NCBI RefSeq assembly: GCF_963259705.1 | Contig: NC_081840.1 | Location: 113,556,074-113,620,073, forward strand | DNA from: Myotis daubentonii | Taxonomy: Eukaryota; Chordata; Mammalia; Chiroptera; Vespertilionidae | Direction of reading: 5' to 3' | DNA: 64,000 nucleotides | In this document: in pieces, positions 36,701 to 44,867 of the stretch | Layout: the number at the start of each line of letters is the position of its first letter | Numbering within the stretch: position 1 is the first letter of the stretch | Position numbers and translations under genes: made by a program | Notes under the pieces: model-generated | Seen by the model: the letters and a program-made list of their open reading frames with translations, nothing else | Told to the model about the DNA's origin: nothing | Database searches by the model: none

Positions 36701-38194
36701 TCCCTCCTTACCCTCCTCGGGCTGTTATCTATAAACTCTGCCCTTTCCTTTAGAATTCCTCCAGTGACATCTATTAAGCATTTTCTTCAGGGGGGAAAAA
36801 AAAGAATTGTGATGTTTTGAGGTGTAGAACTTGCTCAAAGGAGAAAAATTATATTCTGTCTTGATAAAATTATGGGGAGGTGGGTATGTTTGAATGCTGA
36901 GGTTAGATAGGAGAGAAAGAAAAATGTGTACCTCAAAAATCAAATGAAAAGCCAGAAATTATGGAAATACCAGAGATATTATGGTAAAATTGTTTAGAAA
37001 AAAATCTCATCTTCATATTATAACTTCTAAATATCATTTAGCCTAATATATTTCCACTACAAATCTATTTTTCTCCCCTGCTTTTAAATGGAATGTATAG
37101 ATATGCCCCTCCAAATTATTACATTTTATCCATTATAAGGTTCCATCAATAGTAAAACACACCTTTACCCATTACTAAGAAAAATACTTTCCCAATTAAA
37201 CTACAATTTCCCATCAATTTTAAGAAAGATCCTGATTTAAGAAATGTTTAAATATAAAAAACAAAATACAAAAACCTTACCTCTTGCAATTGGTGAAATA
37301 CGATTCAGTTTTTAAAAGAGGTGGTTTTGTGGTATTTTTGGTTTTGGTTTTGGGGGATTTTTTTTTTTTTTTTTGGCTTTATGCAGACAGAAAAAAATAG
37401 GTTTAGAGTGGAGACTAAAATAAATATACTTAAAATTTCCAGTTCAGACTTTACTCTTTAAATCATGCTGCTATTTCTTACTTTGTTTTTCTCAGGAAAA
37501 GGTGAAGTTTGAATAACCAGATGAAGCCCACAGTTCACCTGCAATGTAAAAATTAAACCATAAAATATGTTAACTTACACACACACACACACTCCTCCCC
37601 AAAATAATACAAATAAAGATACAACAAACAGAATGTTTGCTCTTTGTTTCTGCTACATGATCATGTTCTGAGGATTTGCTGAAAACAGTAAAATCACAAC
37701 TAAGAATTAAAGGTTTCACTGTGATTTATTTTCTAAAATGTCTGCAGCAATTTAACCCTCTACTTAGCACCTCAGGATCTAGACACTTGCCATTTCAGGC
37801 CTATCTCAGTGAAAAAGGTGAAGAAGTTGGGAGCGTCAATTAATAATAAATTATTTTCTTAAGCTAAAAAAATGAATTGACTAGTGAAAGGAATTTAAAT
37901 GAACCTTAGCCTTTCACAGCAGATCAGCTCCACCTCCTGGGAAGCGCGGATCTGGGACGAGACTGAACCCCATCATACAATATTAACACCCTCAGGTGCC
38001 TGGGCCCGGTGCTCGAACCTCGAGCCGCGGCCAGACAATAGCTTAAGGCTCAGCCATCCTAGCCCCGATCACACATCACCAGGACAAAGACGCCACAGAC
38101 AGGACCATGCGAATGGAAAGAAGGGAAAGGGGGACACCCAACCTACGTTGTTCGTAGCCCGGCCAGAAACAGAGCGGAATTTCCCGGGAATCAT
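12729..38194 (-). CDS. LRRC49: LRRC49, 5' portion of gene (coding exons 1-6, spliced)
   Basis: Six minus-strand exons (38194-38147, 37538-37482, 29493-29406, 21634-21532, 16575-16372, 12795-12729) have AG acceptors and GT donors. They sum to 567 nt, that is 189 codons with no stop. The product matches the N-terminal quarter of LRRC49, a leucine-rich-repeat subunit of the tubulin polyglutamylase complex (with TTLL1, TPGS1, TPGS2 and NICN1), which glutamylates microtubules of cilia, centrioles and neurites. Exons 1-4 encode the poorly structured N-terminus. Exon 5 begins the LRR array (LxxLxLxxNxI pattern), which continues in exon 6. Exon 7 was not found between 1 and 12728, so the gene continues past the left edge. 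Introns hold nearly all the transposons listed here and none hits an exon. Identification is by recognised protein similarity; exon limits come from splice signals and frame. Confidence 0.93.
13184..13358. mobile_element. MER5A-like hAT-Charlie fossil
   Basis: 175 bp starting cagtggttctcaaact, including cagaatcatctggaggtctt and gcatttctagtaagttc, the mammal-wide MER5 pattern. The flanks ccctaaaa / ccctcaaa are an 8-bp duplication with one change. Confidence 0.88.
13367..16371. other. LRRC49 intron 5, unique sequence with one hairpin
   Basis: Apart from the hairpin at 14260-14328, I recognise no gene or repeat in about 3 kb. Short ORFs (13986, 14728, 15474, 15720) show no known protein and are probably chance. 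Confidence 0.5.
14260..14328. repeat. Perfect 28-bp inverted repeat, 13-nt loop
   Basis: The arm 14260-14287 (aagcagaacagttagacagc..) is perfectly complementary to 14301-14328, separated by caacagcaaagtc. It would form a hairpin in the LRRC49 pre-mRNA. It is not part of a recognised transposon. Confidence 0.95.
16372..16575 (-). CDS. LRRC49: LRRC49 coding exon 5, start of LRR domain
   Basis: The 204-nt exon follows TTTTAG and precedes GTAACT. Its 68 codons include [20 protein letters not shown] and [20 protein letters not shown], consecutive leucine-rich repeats of about 22 residues, then [10 protein letters not shown]. The split Arg codons at both ends match exons 4 and 6. An apparent ATG just upstream (16586) lies in the intron and is not a start. 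Confidence 0.94.
16736..16924 (+). mobile_element. Short HeliBat-type Helitron
   Basis: 189 bp from TCTATAATAATAAAAGGG to the 3' palindrome region gcccgaatttcgtgcc and GGCCTCTAG, inserted between A (16735) and T (16925). Confidence 0.9.
17095..17690 (+). mobile_element. HeliBat-type Helitron with 30-35 bp minisatellite
   Basis: The 5' boundary is approximate (aaaggtaatatgcaaagtgacc). The 3' end is cacaaatttcgtgcaccagg and CCTCTAG at 17690, followed by T. It contains about nine tandem units (ggcaggggagggcagttggg.. type) at 17180-17480 and a palindrome (taggcctaaacgggccc) near 17558. Confidence 0.88.
17180..17480 (+). repeat. Minisatellite inside Helitron
   Basis: Units of roughly 31-35 bp built on gaccaggcc-gcaggggagggcagttgg. 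The long open frames across it are products of the repeat. Confidence 0.9.
17691..18214. other. No recognised feature
   Basis: LRRC49 intron 4. Nothing identified. Confidence 0.5.
18215..18290 (+). mobile_element. Very short L1 3' end
   Basis: gggggaaataaagaggacat through aatactttcaacaaaaaag resembles the L1 3' terminal sequence found elsewhere in this window. Confidence 0.55.
18484..18745 (+). mobile_element. Ves SINE with expanded (CT)n
   Basis: tRNA-like head (ccctggttggcatggctcag), then a CT run at 18641-18697, then aaaatcaataatcctcagatgaggattaaaaaa. Confidence 0.9.
18746..19402. other. No recognised feature
   Basis: Intronic. Nothing identified. Confidence 0.45.
19403..19683 (-). mobile_element. 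Ves SINE, minus strand
   Basis: Reads poly(T), tcctcatctgagga, GA-rich tract (agagaggaagggggagagac) and finally ccactcggccagggc, the complement of the Ves tRNA-like head. Confidence 0.9.
20186..20405 (+). mobile_element. Ves SINE
   Basis: ggcctggccagcgtggctcag head, cgttcgattcctggtcaggg B-box region, CT tail and atcctaggatgaggattaaaaa. Confidence 0.92.
20775..21255 (-). mobile_element. Mammal-wide LINE remnant (L2-type)
   Basis: The + strand shows ttattgagagcctattttat, tctaggtgctgggaatacag, gggaaggccatccctgagat, gacatttgagcaaaaaccta and gtaagtgcaaaagtgc, a widespread ancient mammalian repeat I assign to L2 by memory. A poly(A) of 17 sits inside at 20973. Confidence 0.6.
21532..21634 (-). 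CDS. LRRC49: LRRC49 coding exon 4
   Basis: The 103-nt exon starts with GT, completing the Gly codon, and reads [20 protein letters not shown] then [14 protein letters not shown]. It ends with AG of an Arg codon before a GTGAGG donor. Serine-rich and not yet leucine-rich, it is the linker before the LRR domain. Confidence 0.92.
21640..22513. other. No recognised feature
   Basis: LRRC49 intron 3 just upstream of exon 4. A 72-codon frame at 21946-22164 has no recognisable domain. Confidence 0.45.
22522..22736. mobile_element. hAT MITE (215 bp)
   Basis: Ends caaccgtgggcaaactacgg and, inward from the right, caggggtgggcaaac. Perfect 8-bp duplications atctagaa at 22514-22521 and 22737-22744. Confidence 0.95.
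22745..23692. other. No recognised feature
   Basis: Intronic AT-rich sequence; nothing found. Confidence 0.45.
23693..23863. mobile_element. hAT MITE (171 bp)
   Basis: Ends caggggttctcaaactacgg and, inward from the right, cagaggtcctcaaac. Perfect 8-bp duplications ctctaaat at 23685-23692 and 23864-23871. Confidence 0.95.
24378..24500 (+). repeat. (ATGG)n microsatellite
   Basis: About 25 ATGG units, pure to 24424 and then imperfect. The serine/histidine-rich open frame on the minus strand is an artefact. Confidence 0.97.
24533..24830 (+). mobile_element. Ves SINE with long (CT)n and (CTCCCT)n
   Basis: Diverged tRNA-like head (ggttttattcagtggttagag), then (TC)n 24672-24730 and CTCCCT repeats to about 24778, ending gaaaatatatggaaaaaa. 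Confidence 0.88.
25100..25305 (+). mobile_element. Tigger-like fossil, left part
   Basis: catcccttggtgtttgtggg, ggattggttccagggcccc and caagtcccttatataaaa are the mammal-wide Tigger pattern. The element continues at 27212 (tggcacagaataatgcata) beyond the Helitron tandem, which inserted at its AT site. The left limit is uncertain. Confidence 0.75.
25306..25671 (-). mobile_element. HeliBat-type Helitron A of tandem
   Basis: Minus strand: 5' TCCTATATAATG at 25671, block ctgaccaccagggggcag, 3' hairpin around 25320 (cggttcatgacattcgtgcac on +) and terminal CTAG at 25306-25309. It adjoins Helitron B with no base between. Confidence 0.93.
25672..26577 (-). mobile_element. Helitron B of tandem, carrying a 50-bp minisatellite
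   Basis: 3' end at 25672 (CTAG palindrome ggtgcacaaaaatttgtgcac on +), 5' end TCTTATATAGTAAAAGGG at 26577. Interior 25830-26490 is a tandem array (cacagagcagggc-gatcaggggg type). A 264-codon open frame across it reflects repeat periodicity. Confidence 0.92.
25830..26490 (+). repeat. About 48-52 bp minisatellite in Helitron B
   Basis: Roughly 13 units with the core ctgtcacgcacagagcaggg then cgatcagggggttggggcgc. The same array is present, inverted, at 53870-54480 in the second copy of B. Confidence 0.9.
26578..27211 (-). mobile_element. Helitron C of tandem
   Basis: Minus 5' end TCCTATCTAATAAAAGAG at 27211, next base T of the Tigger host. 3' end CCAGGCCTCTA at 26578 joins B's TC directly. 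It holds CCAAT-like agccaatggg and ccatcttggctgg near its 5' end. Confidence 0.92.
27212..27410. mobile_element. Tigger fossil continuation and MER2-like element
   Basis: 27212-27230 continues the Tigger interrupted at 25305. 27231-27410 has ends cagttgaccc / gggtcaacta typical of Tigger/MER2 elements. Confidence 0.75.
27411..28070. other. Intron with short 10-bp tandem repeat
   Basis: Four copies of ataataccta/acctaataat at 27848-27890; otherwise nothing recognised. Confidence 0.6.
28071..28285 (+). mobile_element. Ves SINE
   Basis: ggcctggccagtctggctcag head, tgcccaggttgcaggctcaa, CT-rich end and gaaatcaataaaat. Confidence 0.93.
28290..29405. other. LRRC49 intron 3, nothing recognised
   Basis: No repeat or exon identified in this 1.1 kb before exon 3. 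A gatcataactagg-style decayed hAT start near 28806 (gcagtatttttcaaagtgtggtcc) may be a MER remnant. Confidence 0.4.
29406..29493 (-). CDS. LRRC49: LRRC49 coding exon 3
   Basis: The 88-nt exon runs from an AG acceptor after a T-rich tract to a GTATTG donor. It encodes [20 protein letters not shown] followed by LERNYSSRQ and the first base of a Gly codon, so it ends in phase 1. It is only about 200 bp from the truncated L1 starting near 29.69 kb, yet it remains intact. Confidence 0.92.
30103..30445 (+). mobile_element. Ves SINE ending in (GGAA)n
   Basis: tRNA-like head (ggcaggttttgctcagtgg), (CT)n 30272-30298, ctctccctc repeats, then (GGAA)n 30377-30445 in place of the usual A tail. Confidence 0.88.
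31425..31766. mobile_element. Rearranged Helitron fragments in L1
   Basis: Left part is a Helitron 5' end (tatatataaaaacctaagca, gcactgaccaccaggggg). It is followed by an L1 3'-UTR-like piece (31500-31595), then an inverted Helitron 3' end (ctagaggcctggtacac) and a direct 3' end (catggaaccgggcctccag). The two 3' ends face each other. Confidence 0.75.
31796..33134 (+). mobile_element. HAL1 (ORF1-only L1 derivative), intact ORF1
   Basis: 5'-truncated leader, ORF1 at 31898-32743, then directly a G-rich 3' UTR (32750-33085) with AATAAA at 33077 and poly(A); there is no ORF2. Target duplications aaagtgggaatagag (31781-31795) and aaagtgggactagag (33135-33149) lie in L1 ORF2. Two A tracts flank gagcgataattacct near the 3' end. 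Confidence 0.93.
31898..32746 (+). CDS. L1 ORF1-type protein of HAL1, full frame (282 aa)
   Basis: An uninterrupted 282-codon frame starting [16 protein letters not shown]. Residues about 15-110 are charged, heptad-like coiled coil. Residues about 120-205 form the RRM-like region ([20 protein letters not shown]) and about 205-282 the C-terminal domain ([28 protein letters not shown]-like end [14 protein letters not shown]). Such proteins trimerise and bind RNA of the element; no enzymatic domain is present. Movement would need an L1 ORF2 supplied in trans. Expression is unknown; it lies antisense to LRRC49 in intron 2. Confidence 0.85.
   Translation: MRRQRNRTKLSMEDIEFRTTLLRSLKNCLEAADKLNEIYKKTNETLDVILGNQLEIKHTRTKITNIIQTPDSRPEERKNQGNDLKCEEAKNTQPEKQNEKRIQKCEVSVRSLWDSFKRTNIRIIGVPEDEREQDIENLFEEIMTENFPHLVKEMDLQVQEAQRTPNKRNPKRTTPRHIIIKMPRAKDKERILKTARESNSVTYKGIPIRLSADFSTETLQARREWQEIFKVMNSKNLQPRLLYPAKLSFRIEGQIKSFTDKEKLKEFITTKPGLYEMLKGIL
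33184..33395 (+). mobile_element. Ves SINE
   Basis: Ves flanked by 13-bp duplications aagaccatatatg (33171-33183, 33396-33408) inside L1 ORF2. Confidence 0.95.
33414..33610 (-). mobile_element. Helitron fragment(s), 5' end intact
   Basis: Minus 5' end TCCTATATAATAAAAGCC at 33610 followed by T. The block tcccctggtggtcagt occurs twice (33431, 33484), suggesting internal duplication; the 3' hairpin is missing. Confidence 0.82.
34784..35010 (+). mobile_element. Ves SINE
   Basis: Young-looking Ves (gacctagccggtttggttcagtg, cgggtttgattcccacc) with A tail. The usual target duplication is not found; 23 bp of L1 sequence from elsewhere follows it. Confidence 0.93.
35991..37481. other. LRRC49 intron 2, unique
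   Basis: Nothing recognised apart from short T-rich runs near 37355. Confidence 0.5.
37482..37538 (-). CDS. LRRC49: LRRC49 coding exon 2
   Basis: The exon has 19 codons in phase 0 at both ends. It follows a TGCAG acceptor and precedes a GTAAGA donor, and reads [19 protein letters not shown], as in mammalian LRRC49. It is separated from exon 1 by a 608-bp intron. The following intron is 8 kb and hosts the L1/HAL1/Helitron stack at 29.7-36 kb. Confidence 0.92.
38147..38194 (-). CDS. LRRC49: LRRC49 coding exon 1
   Basis: The exon has 16 codons and begins at ATG 38194-38192, reading [16 protein letters not shown], close to the human N-terminus. It ends at a GTAGGT donor (38146-38141) in phase 0. 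An in-frame ATG 24 codons upstream (38266) could extend the protein, but the shorter start matches the family. It lies inside the CpG-rich bidirectional promoter region. Confidence 0.92.
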
Positions 38195-38578
38195 GGCAGG
38201 CGTCAGTCCAGGATCTGTTAGATCTGCATTAGAAATGACGCTACAGCAGAGATTCAAAGACACCAAAACGGGTCAGGTCCCGGGCAACCCGCTCAGGGGT
38301 TGTTACTATGGAAACAACGATTTCCGGTCTGGTCCTCTCCCAAATCTGCGGTTTGTGGGGGCGGGGCCGGTTGGACCCCCGGTAGCTATGACAGCCACCG
38401 CTTCCGGTCCGGGCCTCCTCAGGGCCCGCCTCTGCTCGCCCCGCGCAAGCCAAGTATCCCTGTGCGGTGGCCACCTGCTCTCCCGCCGCGACCGCGGGAG
38501 GAGGAGGAGGAAGGTGTCCCAGGGCCAGCGCTCCCCCACTTGGGGCCACAGTTCGACTCTCCTGGTGGCCGGAGGTAG

Positions 38579-38875
<297 letters not shown>

Positions 38876-39060
38876 GAAGGCGGAGAGCCCGGGCAGGCGG
38901 GCACTCCAGGCCGCCGCGTCCCGCCTCCCGGTTTGCCCCGGCCTGGGGAGGGCTGCGGCTTCACCGGGGAGGGGCTGGCCGGGGCCGCTGCGGGTGGTGG
39001 AGAGACCCTCAGACCGTGGGCTGGCGCATCCGCGTGGGAAATCACTCGTCTCTAAGGTGT

Positions 39061-39690
39061 CCGTTGTCCTAGATGTAAAATGAGCAGTGTGCTTTGAAGG
39101 CGATCGCCGAGATTCTCTTTAGCTTTAACACTTGGGAATTACAGTTCATTCCACTTACTCCTCCCTCAAAACCCACACCAGCCAACACTGTGGTCCTTCA
39201 GATTGTAAAGGCGTCTTCCCCTGGGCTCCAGGGTTTTTATAGTTTTATTTGAGCAAATCTCAAGGAATGGGGTGCTGGATACTGTTTTTGCAAAACATTA
39301 AGCAAGACACAAATTTGAGGAAATGCCAATTGTATGCCTCAAAATGGTGGGGAAGGGGGTTGCTGATAATCCCTTCCCGCTCTTAAACTTCCTTTGACTG
39401 CAGGAGCTGCCTTTAAGTTAAATGATCCTACTAAGGTCAATTTCACCCATCTGCCTGCATCTGCCTGCTGCCTTTGTCCTTATAAGCCATCTGGTCACTA
39501 CCATCTTCGTCCCCACTTCCCTTCTTAAAGACTGCCCAGCCTTCTTTGAGATAATGAAACTTCAGCCCTATCCATTGTGTAGATTAAATTATGATTCTTA
39601 AAAAAATTAATTAATTAATTAATTAATTAATTGTGATTCTTAATTGGATCTAAACGTTATTCTTTCTACACATGGGAAGAGTTCACCAAA
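39061..39690. other. THAP10 intron, nothing else recognised
   Basis: Downstream of the CpG island; only the AATT microsatellite stands out. Confidence 0.5.
39605..39632. repeat. (AATT)n microsatellite
   Basis: Seven consecutive AATT units. Confidence 0.95.
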
Positions 39691-39835
39691 ACATGACCTG
39701 TGTGTCAGATGGGTACTAGGCTTATGGGGTGATCATTTCATAAGTTATACTAGTATAAATGTTTAATCACTATGTTGTATGCCTAAAACCAATATGATAT
39801 TGTATGTCAACTATAATTTAATTTTTTTTACTTTA
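39690..39835 (+). mobile_element. L1 3'-end fragment
   Basis: ggggtgatcatttcataag, cactatgttgtatgcctaaa and gatattgtatgtcaactata match a common mammalian L1 3' UTR end. Confidence 0.75.
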
Positions 39836-39881
39836 AAATGTTTTTAAAATTTACTGTATGTTTTTGTAATTTATTGTTAAC

Positions 39882-40140
39882 ATAATCTGATGAACAGAAT
39901 GAACTGGTGATTATAATAGAATCAGGGGCATAGAAAGGGAATGGACTGACTATTCTTGGGGGGGAAAGGGATGTGGGGGATGCGGGAAGAGACTGGACAA
40001 AAATCGTGCACCTATGGATGAGGACAGTGGGTGGGGAGTGAGGGCGGAGGGTGGGGTGGGAACTGGGTGGAGGGGAGTTATGGGGGGGAAAAAGAGGAAC
40101 AAATGTAATAATCTGAACAATAAAGATTTAATTAAAAAAA
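39882..40140 (+). mobile_element. HAL1 3'-UTR fragment
   Basis: Near identical to 32840-33090 (ataatctgatgaacagaatg to aataaagatttaattaaaa). No ORF. It begins at the same HAL1 position where the neighbouring inverted HAL1 (40460-42126) ends. Confidence 0.92.
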
Positions 40141-40459
40141 TATTTTTAAAGAATGAACTTTGCTTTGTTAGTCTTTTCTCTGGTATATTTTTCTTTTTCA
40201 TTTATTTCTATTATTATTTCCTTCCCATTAAGTTTTTTCAGCTTTATTTTTTAATTGATAAGTTGTATTTATAATTACTGAGCTAAATGATTAACAGGTC
40301 TTTTCACATCTGTTTTTTAATTAATCAAACTTGTTAAAAAGGGAAAACTTAAATACTTGCATATTTTTACATATTCAGATGAGGCATTTAGCACAAAGAA
40401 TACCTTAAGGATAACTAACTTGCTTATGTGAAGACAAGACATTGAATTACCAAATATTT

Positions 40460-42126
40460 TCTTTTTTTTTTTTTCTGTTCATCAGATTATTTATTCACTT
40501 GATTCTTAGATTCACTTGTTGATAGATGCTTATTTGTTGTTCATAATTTGTATCTTTACCTTTTTCTTCTTAAAGGATACCTTTCAGCATTTCATATAAT
40601 CCTGGTTTGGTGGTGATGAACTCCTTTAGCTTTTCCTTATCTGTGAAGCTCTTTATCTGACCTTCAATTCTGAATGATAGCTTTGCTGGATAAAGTAATC
40701 TTGGTTGTAGGTTCTTGCTATTCATCACTTTGAATATTTCTTGCCACTCCCTTCTGGCCTGCAAAGTTTCTGTTGAGAAATCAGCTGACAGTCATATGGG
40801 TATTCCCTTGTAGGTAACTGAGTTTCTTTCTCTTGCTGCTTTTAAGATTCTCTCTTTGTCTTTTGCTCTTGGCATTTTAATGATGATGTGTCTTGGTGTG
40901 GTCCTCTTTGGATTCCTTTTGTTTGGGGTTCTCTGTGCTTCTTGGACCTGTAAGTCCATTTCTTTCACCAGGTGGGGGAAGTTTTCTGTCATTATTTCTT
41001 CAAATAGGTTTTCAATATCTTGCTCTCTCTCATCTTCTGGCACCCCTATAATTCTGATGTTGGTACGCTTGAAGCTGTCCCAGAGGCTCCTTACACTATC
41101 TTCGTATTTTCGGATTCTTTTTTCATTTTGCTTTTCTGGTTGGGTGTTTTTTGCTTCTTCGCATTTCAAATCTTTGACTTGATTCTTGCGCTCCTCTGGT
41201 CTGCTGTTGGGAGTCTGTATAGTATTCTTTATTTCAGTCGGTGTATGCTTAATTTCTAGTTGGTTCTTTATCTCAACATCGAGGGTCTCATTAGATTTCT
41301 CGAGGATCTCATTGTTTATCGGCGGCTTCTATACAGTTCTTGAGAGACCGTAAAAGTGTGGTTCTGAACTCTATCTCTTCCATTGACAATTTTGTCCTGT
41401 TTCTTTGTCTCTGCATTTTGTTATGCTTTCTTGGTGCACCCCCTAGTGGTCTTTGTGCGCAGTCTTATAGTTAAGCCTTGATTGTTGTAGCTAATACTAG
41501 GGGGGATTTGACCTCCAGGCCAAGTGGCTGTGAGAATCAGCTGTGTCTGCAGTGAGAGAACTTCTGTCTTCTAGGGAGGTGCTAATCTGGCGTTTGCCTG
41601 AGGCTATCCGGCAAATGCCTCTGTGCAGGGCTTGGGCAGGGCGGGTGGGTCACACGGGATCAACAGGGTGGGCCGGAGAGAGCAGTTATGGCTGCTCTCA
41701 GTCCTGTCCCCAGGGGCTCTGCCTCTCTGAGTCCCAGCACCCGCTGCAAACCTCAGAGAGAAACCTGCACTCGCTCCGACAGAAGCCAGACAGTCCCGCT
41801 TTTCCCGTTTGAGTCTGGGTCCCTAAAGATTCACCCGGATCTGGAGCTCAGAGTCTGCGACTCCCTCCCGATTGAAAACGCTAACCGCGCCGTCAGCCAC
41901 CAGCCCGCTCTGCATGCACTCCGCACCTCAGTATTTGATTTCAGCACTGTGCCTCCTGTGAGTGTCGGTATGCGTTTCTCTTTCCTCCTAGTAGTAGGAC
42001 TTCCACTCAACCAGCATTCCTGTGGTTCTGGGTGATGTCCGTTCCATCTTTTAGTTTCACTTTTGAAGTGGTTGTTCGAGGCAGCAAACTCCGGCGTTAA
42101 CCTATGCCGCCATCTTGGTTCTCCCC
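40460..42126 (-). mobile_element. HAL1, minus strand, longest 5' UTR but short 3' end
   Basis: Begins (minus) with a GGAGAACCAAGATGGCGGC-type L1 promoter start at about 42121. A roughly 700-bp 5' UTR leads to the ORF1 start near 41418, and the end is ...AATAAATAATCTGATGAACAG plus poly(A) (T tract 40462-40474). 10-bp duplications ccaaatattt lie at 40450-40459 and 42127-42136. ORF1 is broken, for example by TGA for CGA at about 40792. Confidence 0.9.
40570..41418 (-). pseudogene. Broken HAL1 ORF1
   Basis: Same protein as the intact copy at 31898-32746. Frame segments 41169-40792 and 40764-40570 are separated by a stop replacing Arg in the [10 protein letters not shown] motif, and the N-terminal part has further breaks including an altered start region. 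Non-functional. Confidence 0.88.
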
Positions 42127-42159
42127 CCAAATATTTCCTATTTTGACCAACTCCTTACA

Positions 42160-43790
42160 TTTTTTAAAAAGATTTTTAGTATTTTATAAACTATTTTAAG
42201 ACTATTTTTAGAATGGTTTTGCTTAGGTTCCTAGGAAAATTGAGGGGAAGGTAAGGAGATTTCCCATATTACTCCCTGTTCTCACATATGCATAGCCTCT
42301 CCATTATCAACATCCCCCACCAGTGTGATACTTTGTTACAATTGATGAACCTACATGGACACATCATCACCCAAAGTCCATAGTTTACATTACAGTTCAC
42401 CCTTAGTCCCTCTATTTTTTGAATCTTTATTTACTATTCTTCCTTAACTTCTTGAGAAGTTAAATGAGATCATTTTCAGAATTTTCATAATGAATGGCAG
42501 ATGGTGCAGCTGTTTTATGATCTTACTTCCCAGATGCAGGATTCAGTAGAATGAGATAGATAGGGAAAAACTGACTCTTGAAATGGGTACATGTTAGAAA
42601 TATTTTGTGTAATACATTTTGCATGATGTCAATGATTCTAGTCTAAATTAATCAAGCCTAATAATTTTCCTATACTATTATGTACATTTTAAGACTATAA
42701 TTTCCTTCTAATCAGGCATTAACTGGATCCTACAAGTTTTAGATATAAAATGTTTTTCATTCTTTGTAAAATATCTTCCATCTATCTTTATTTTACAATG
42801 TCATCTTATCTTTTGCTCATGAGGTATTAAAAGTATATTTTACATTTTCCAAACATACAGGCATTTTGGAGTAACATTTTTGTTGTAGATTTTGAGATCC
42901 ATTACATTGTGGCCAGATAATATACCACAGATGGACTTAATCTTTGAAATTTATGAAAGCTGTGTTAGGCCTAACATAGGTCTGCTTCCATAAATGTTCC
43001 ATATGTACTTGAGATGTGTATGTGTGTTCCGCAGTTTGGTACAATGCTCCATATGTTGGTCAATCAATCATGTTGTTTAAATTTCCTATATCCTTATGGA
43101 ATTTTTGTCTATTTATTGTATTAGTTACTGAAAGAGGTATGTTAAAAATCTTCTGCTGTGATTTTGAACTTACATATGTAGTCTTATAATTCTAACAGTT
43201 TTTGTTATATATTTTGAAGCTATGTTATTAGTTGTGTAACACTAATATAGTGATTCCAGCTTTCTTTAATTAGTGTTGGCATAGTACATATTTTCACATC
43301 ATTTTACTTTTTCTTTCTTTCTTTGCCATTTTTATTTTTTTATTTTTTTTGCATCATTTTACTTTCAATCTTTCTGTATCCTTAAGGGTTTAGGTATTAT
43401 TCTGTCATATGGTTGCCCCTTTGAAGGAAATGTATCTTTAGTCCTCTGGCTGCCCTTAAGTATGTCTCTGTGGTTTTCAGTTTTACTATAATGTGCATAA
43501 TTATGGTTTCCTTTATTTTTATTCTGATAAAAATTTTATTTTAATAACATCTGAGAATTTTGGTAAAGTTTATTTGTTCAAATATTGCTTTTATGCCATT
43601 TTCTTTCTCTTTTCCTCTGGGACTACAATTAAAATTATATATTAGACTTTTTCATCTTATCCACTATTTCTCTTGTGGTCCTTTCTATATTTTCCATCCT
43701 TTTGGCTCTCTTAGCCTCACGCTAAATATTTTCTTTTGACTCATGTTCCAGTTAAGTAATACATTCCTGGAAATTCTGCTTCTTAACCTT
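42160..43790 (-). mobile_element. Ancient L1, minus strand
   Basis: Contains mammal-wide L1 landmarks in reverse: ttgatgaacctacatggaca, caaagtccatagtttacatt, agatccattacattgtggcc and ccatatgtacttgagatgtg. Strongly decayed, no frame. Confidence 0.7.
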
Positions 43791-43818
43791 TTAATATGAA
43801 GAAGTAATGAGATATATA

Positions 43819-44229
43819 TGAAAGGGCGAGGGCTATGCCCTCCATCCTACCCTGGATCCTCCATGTTGGGGCAGAGGCCATGTGCTCAGAAGAGTGCCTT
43901 CTTCCCGGAAGCCCAGGCCCCTGCTGGCCACGCCCGGGATTTCTTTGAACTAGCCAATGACAAGCAAGGGATGTTCGCGCCATAGAGATGACCACATCCT
44001 GTGCAACAAGACCCGACTTGGCACCTGGCCAATCCGCAGGGCCCACAGCTAGCCCCCTCCCCTCACTATTAAAGCCCTGATTTTCTCATGGATATCACTC
44101 GGTTTTCCCGTCGCTGCGTCGGCTGGAGGCCCGGGTCGGGTTAGCTAACTCAATAAAGGACCTTCTGCTTTTGCATCGGACTGGCTCCCTGGCGTGGTAT
44201 CTTGGGGATCTTGAATTCTGGGCATAACA
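43819..44229 (+). mobile_element. Solo LTR (411 bp)
   Basis: Starts TGAAAGG, ends CATAACA, flanked by 4-bp tata duplications. Contains a promoter region (tattaaagcc near 44069), AATAAA near 44152 and the shared R/U5 segment gcttttgcatcggact. Same family as the LTR at 1425-1830; no viral genes. Confidence 0.85.
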
Positions 44230-44867
44230 TATATACACAAAGATTTCCATTAGGACATCAAAAGAATGGCAGAGTGTGAGAGCCCCTTATCCTCTCTCCC
44301 TGAAATTGCAACGTGAACCAACTATAATTCAACAATAAATCCTTGCTCAGCACAGACACATGCCTGAGAGACCCGCACATTTGAACATCTAAAGGTGGGC
44401 AACCAGAAATAAGCAGGAAGACAAGAAGGGAGGAATGCAGACGGCCTGCAGACACAGCCCTGCAGTCCGGAGCTCCTGGATCAGCCTGCCAGGAGAGGGA
44501 AGAAAGATGGGGGTGGCAGGTGCTTCCTTTGGCTGGGAGGAACAAAGAGCTGGTGGTGGTGAGTGGGGGGAGCAGGGCAGGGACCACCCAGCGGGGCAAG
44601 CAGCCAAGGGAGTGAATAGCATCTGAGTCAGCAGACACCTGACAGAGCATGGGCTTCTACCTTGTGGCTCTCCAATGTTGGGCCAGGAGTGATGTTTCAA
44701 ACAAAGAAATGGAACCACAGAGCCCTGCCACCGCTTCGACTCCCAAAACTCGCTTCCCATTGCCTTTGGAGTTGGGTCCAGGAGCATGTTATCTGGAAAC
44801 CAAGAGCTATTGCAGTAGAACTGCTGTTTCCATCTGTGACTGATCCCTAGGATGGGTGCTTGGGGTG

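Noticed and set aside
38069..38266. 65-codon minus frame as a separate small gene
   Set aside because: It is LRRC49 exon 1 read through its splice donor into the intron.
44258..44787. Minus frames of 130-132 codons with Cys and Ser
   Set aside because: Lie in L1 5' UTR-like DNA, no recognised domain.
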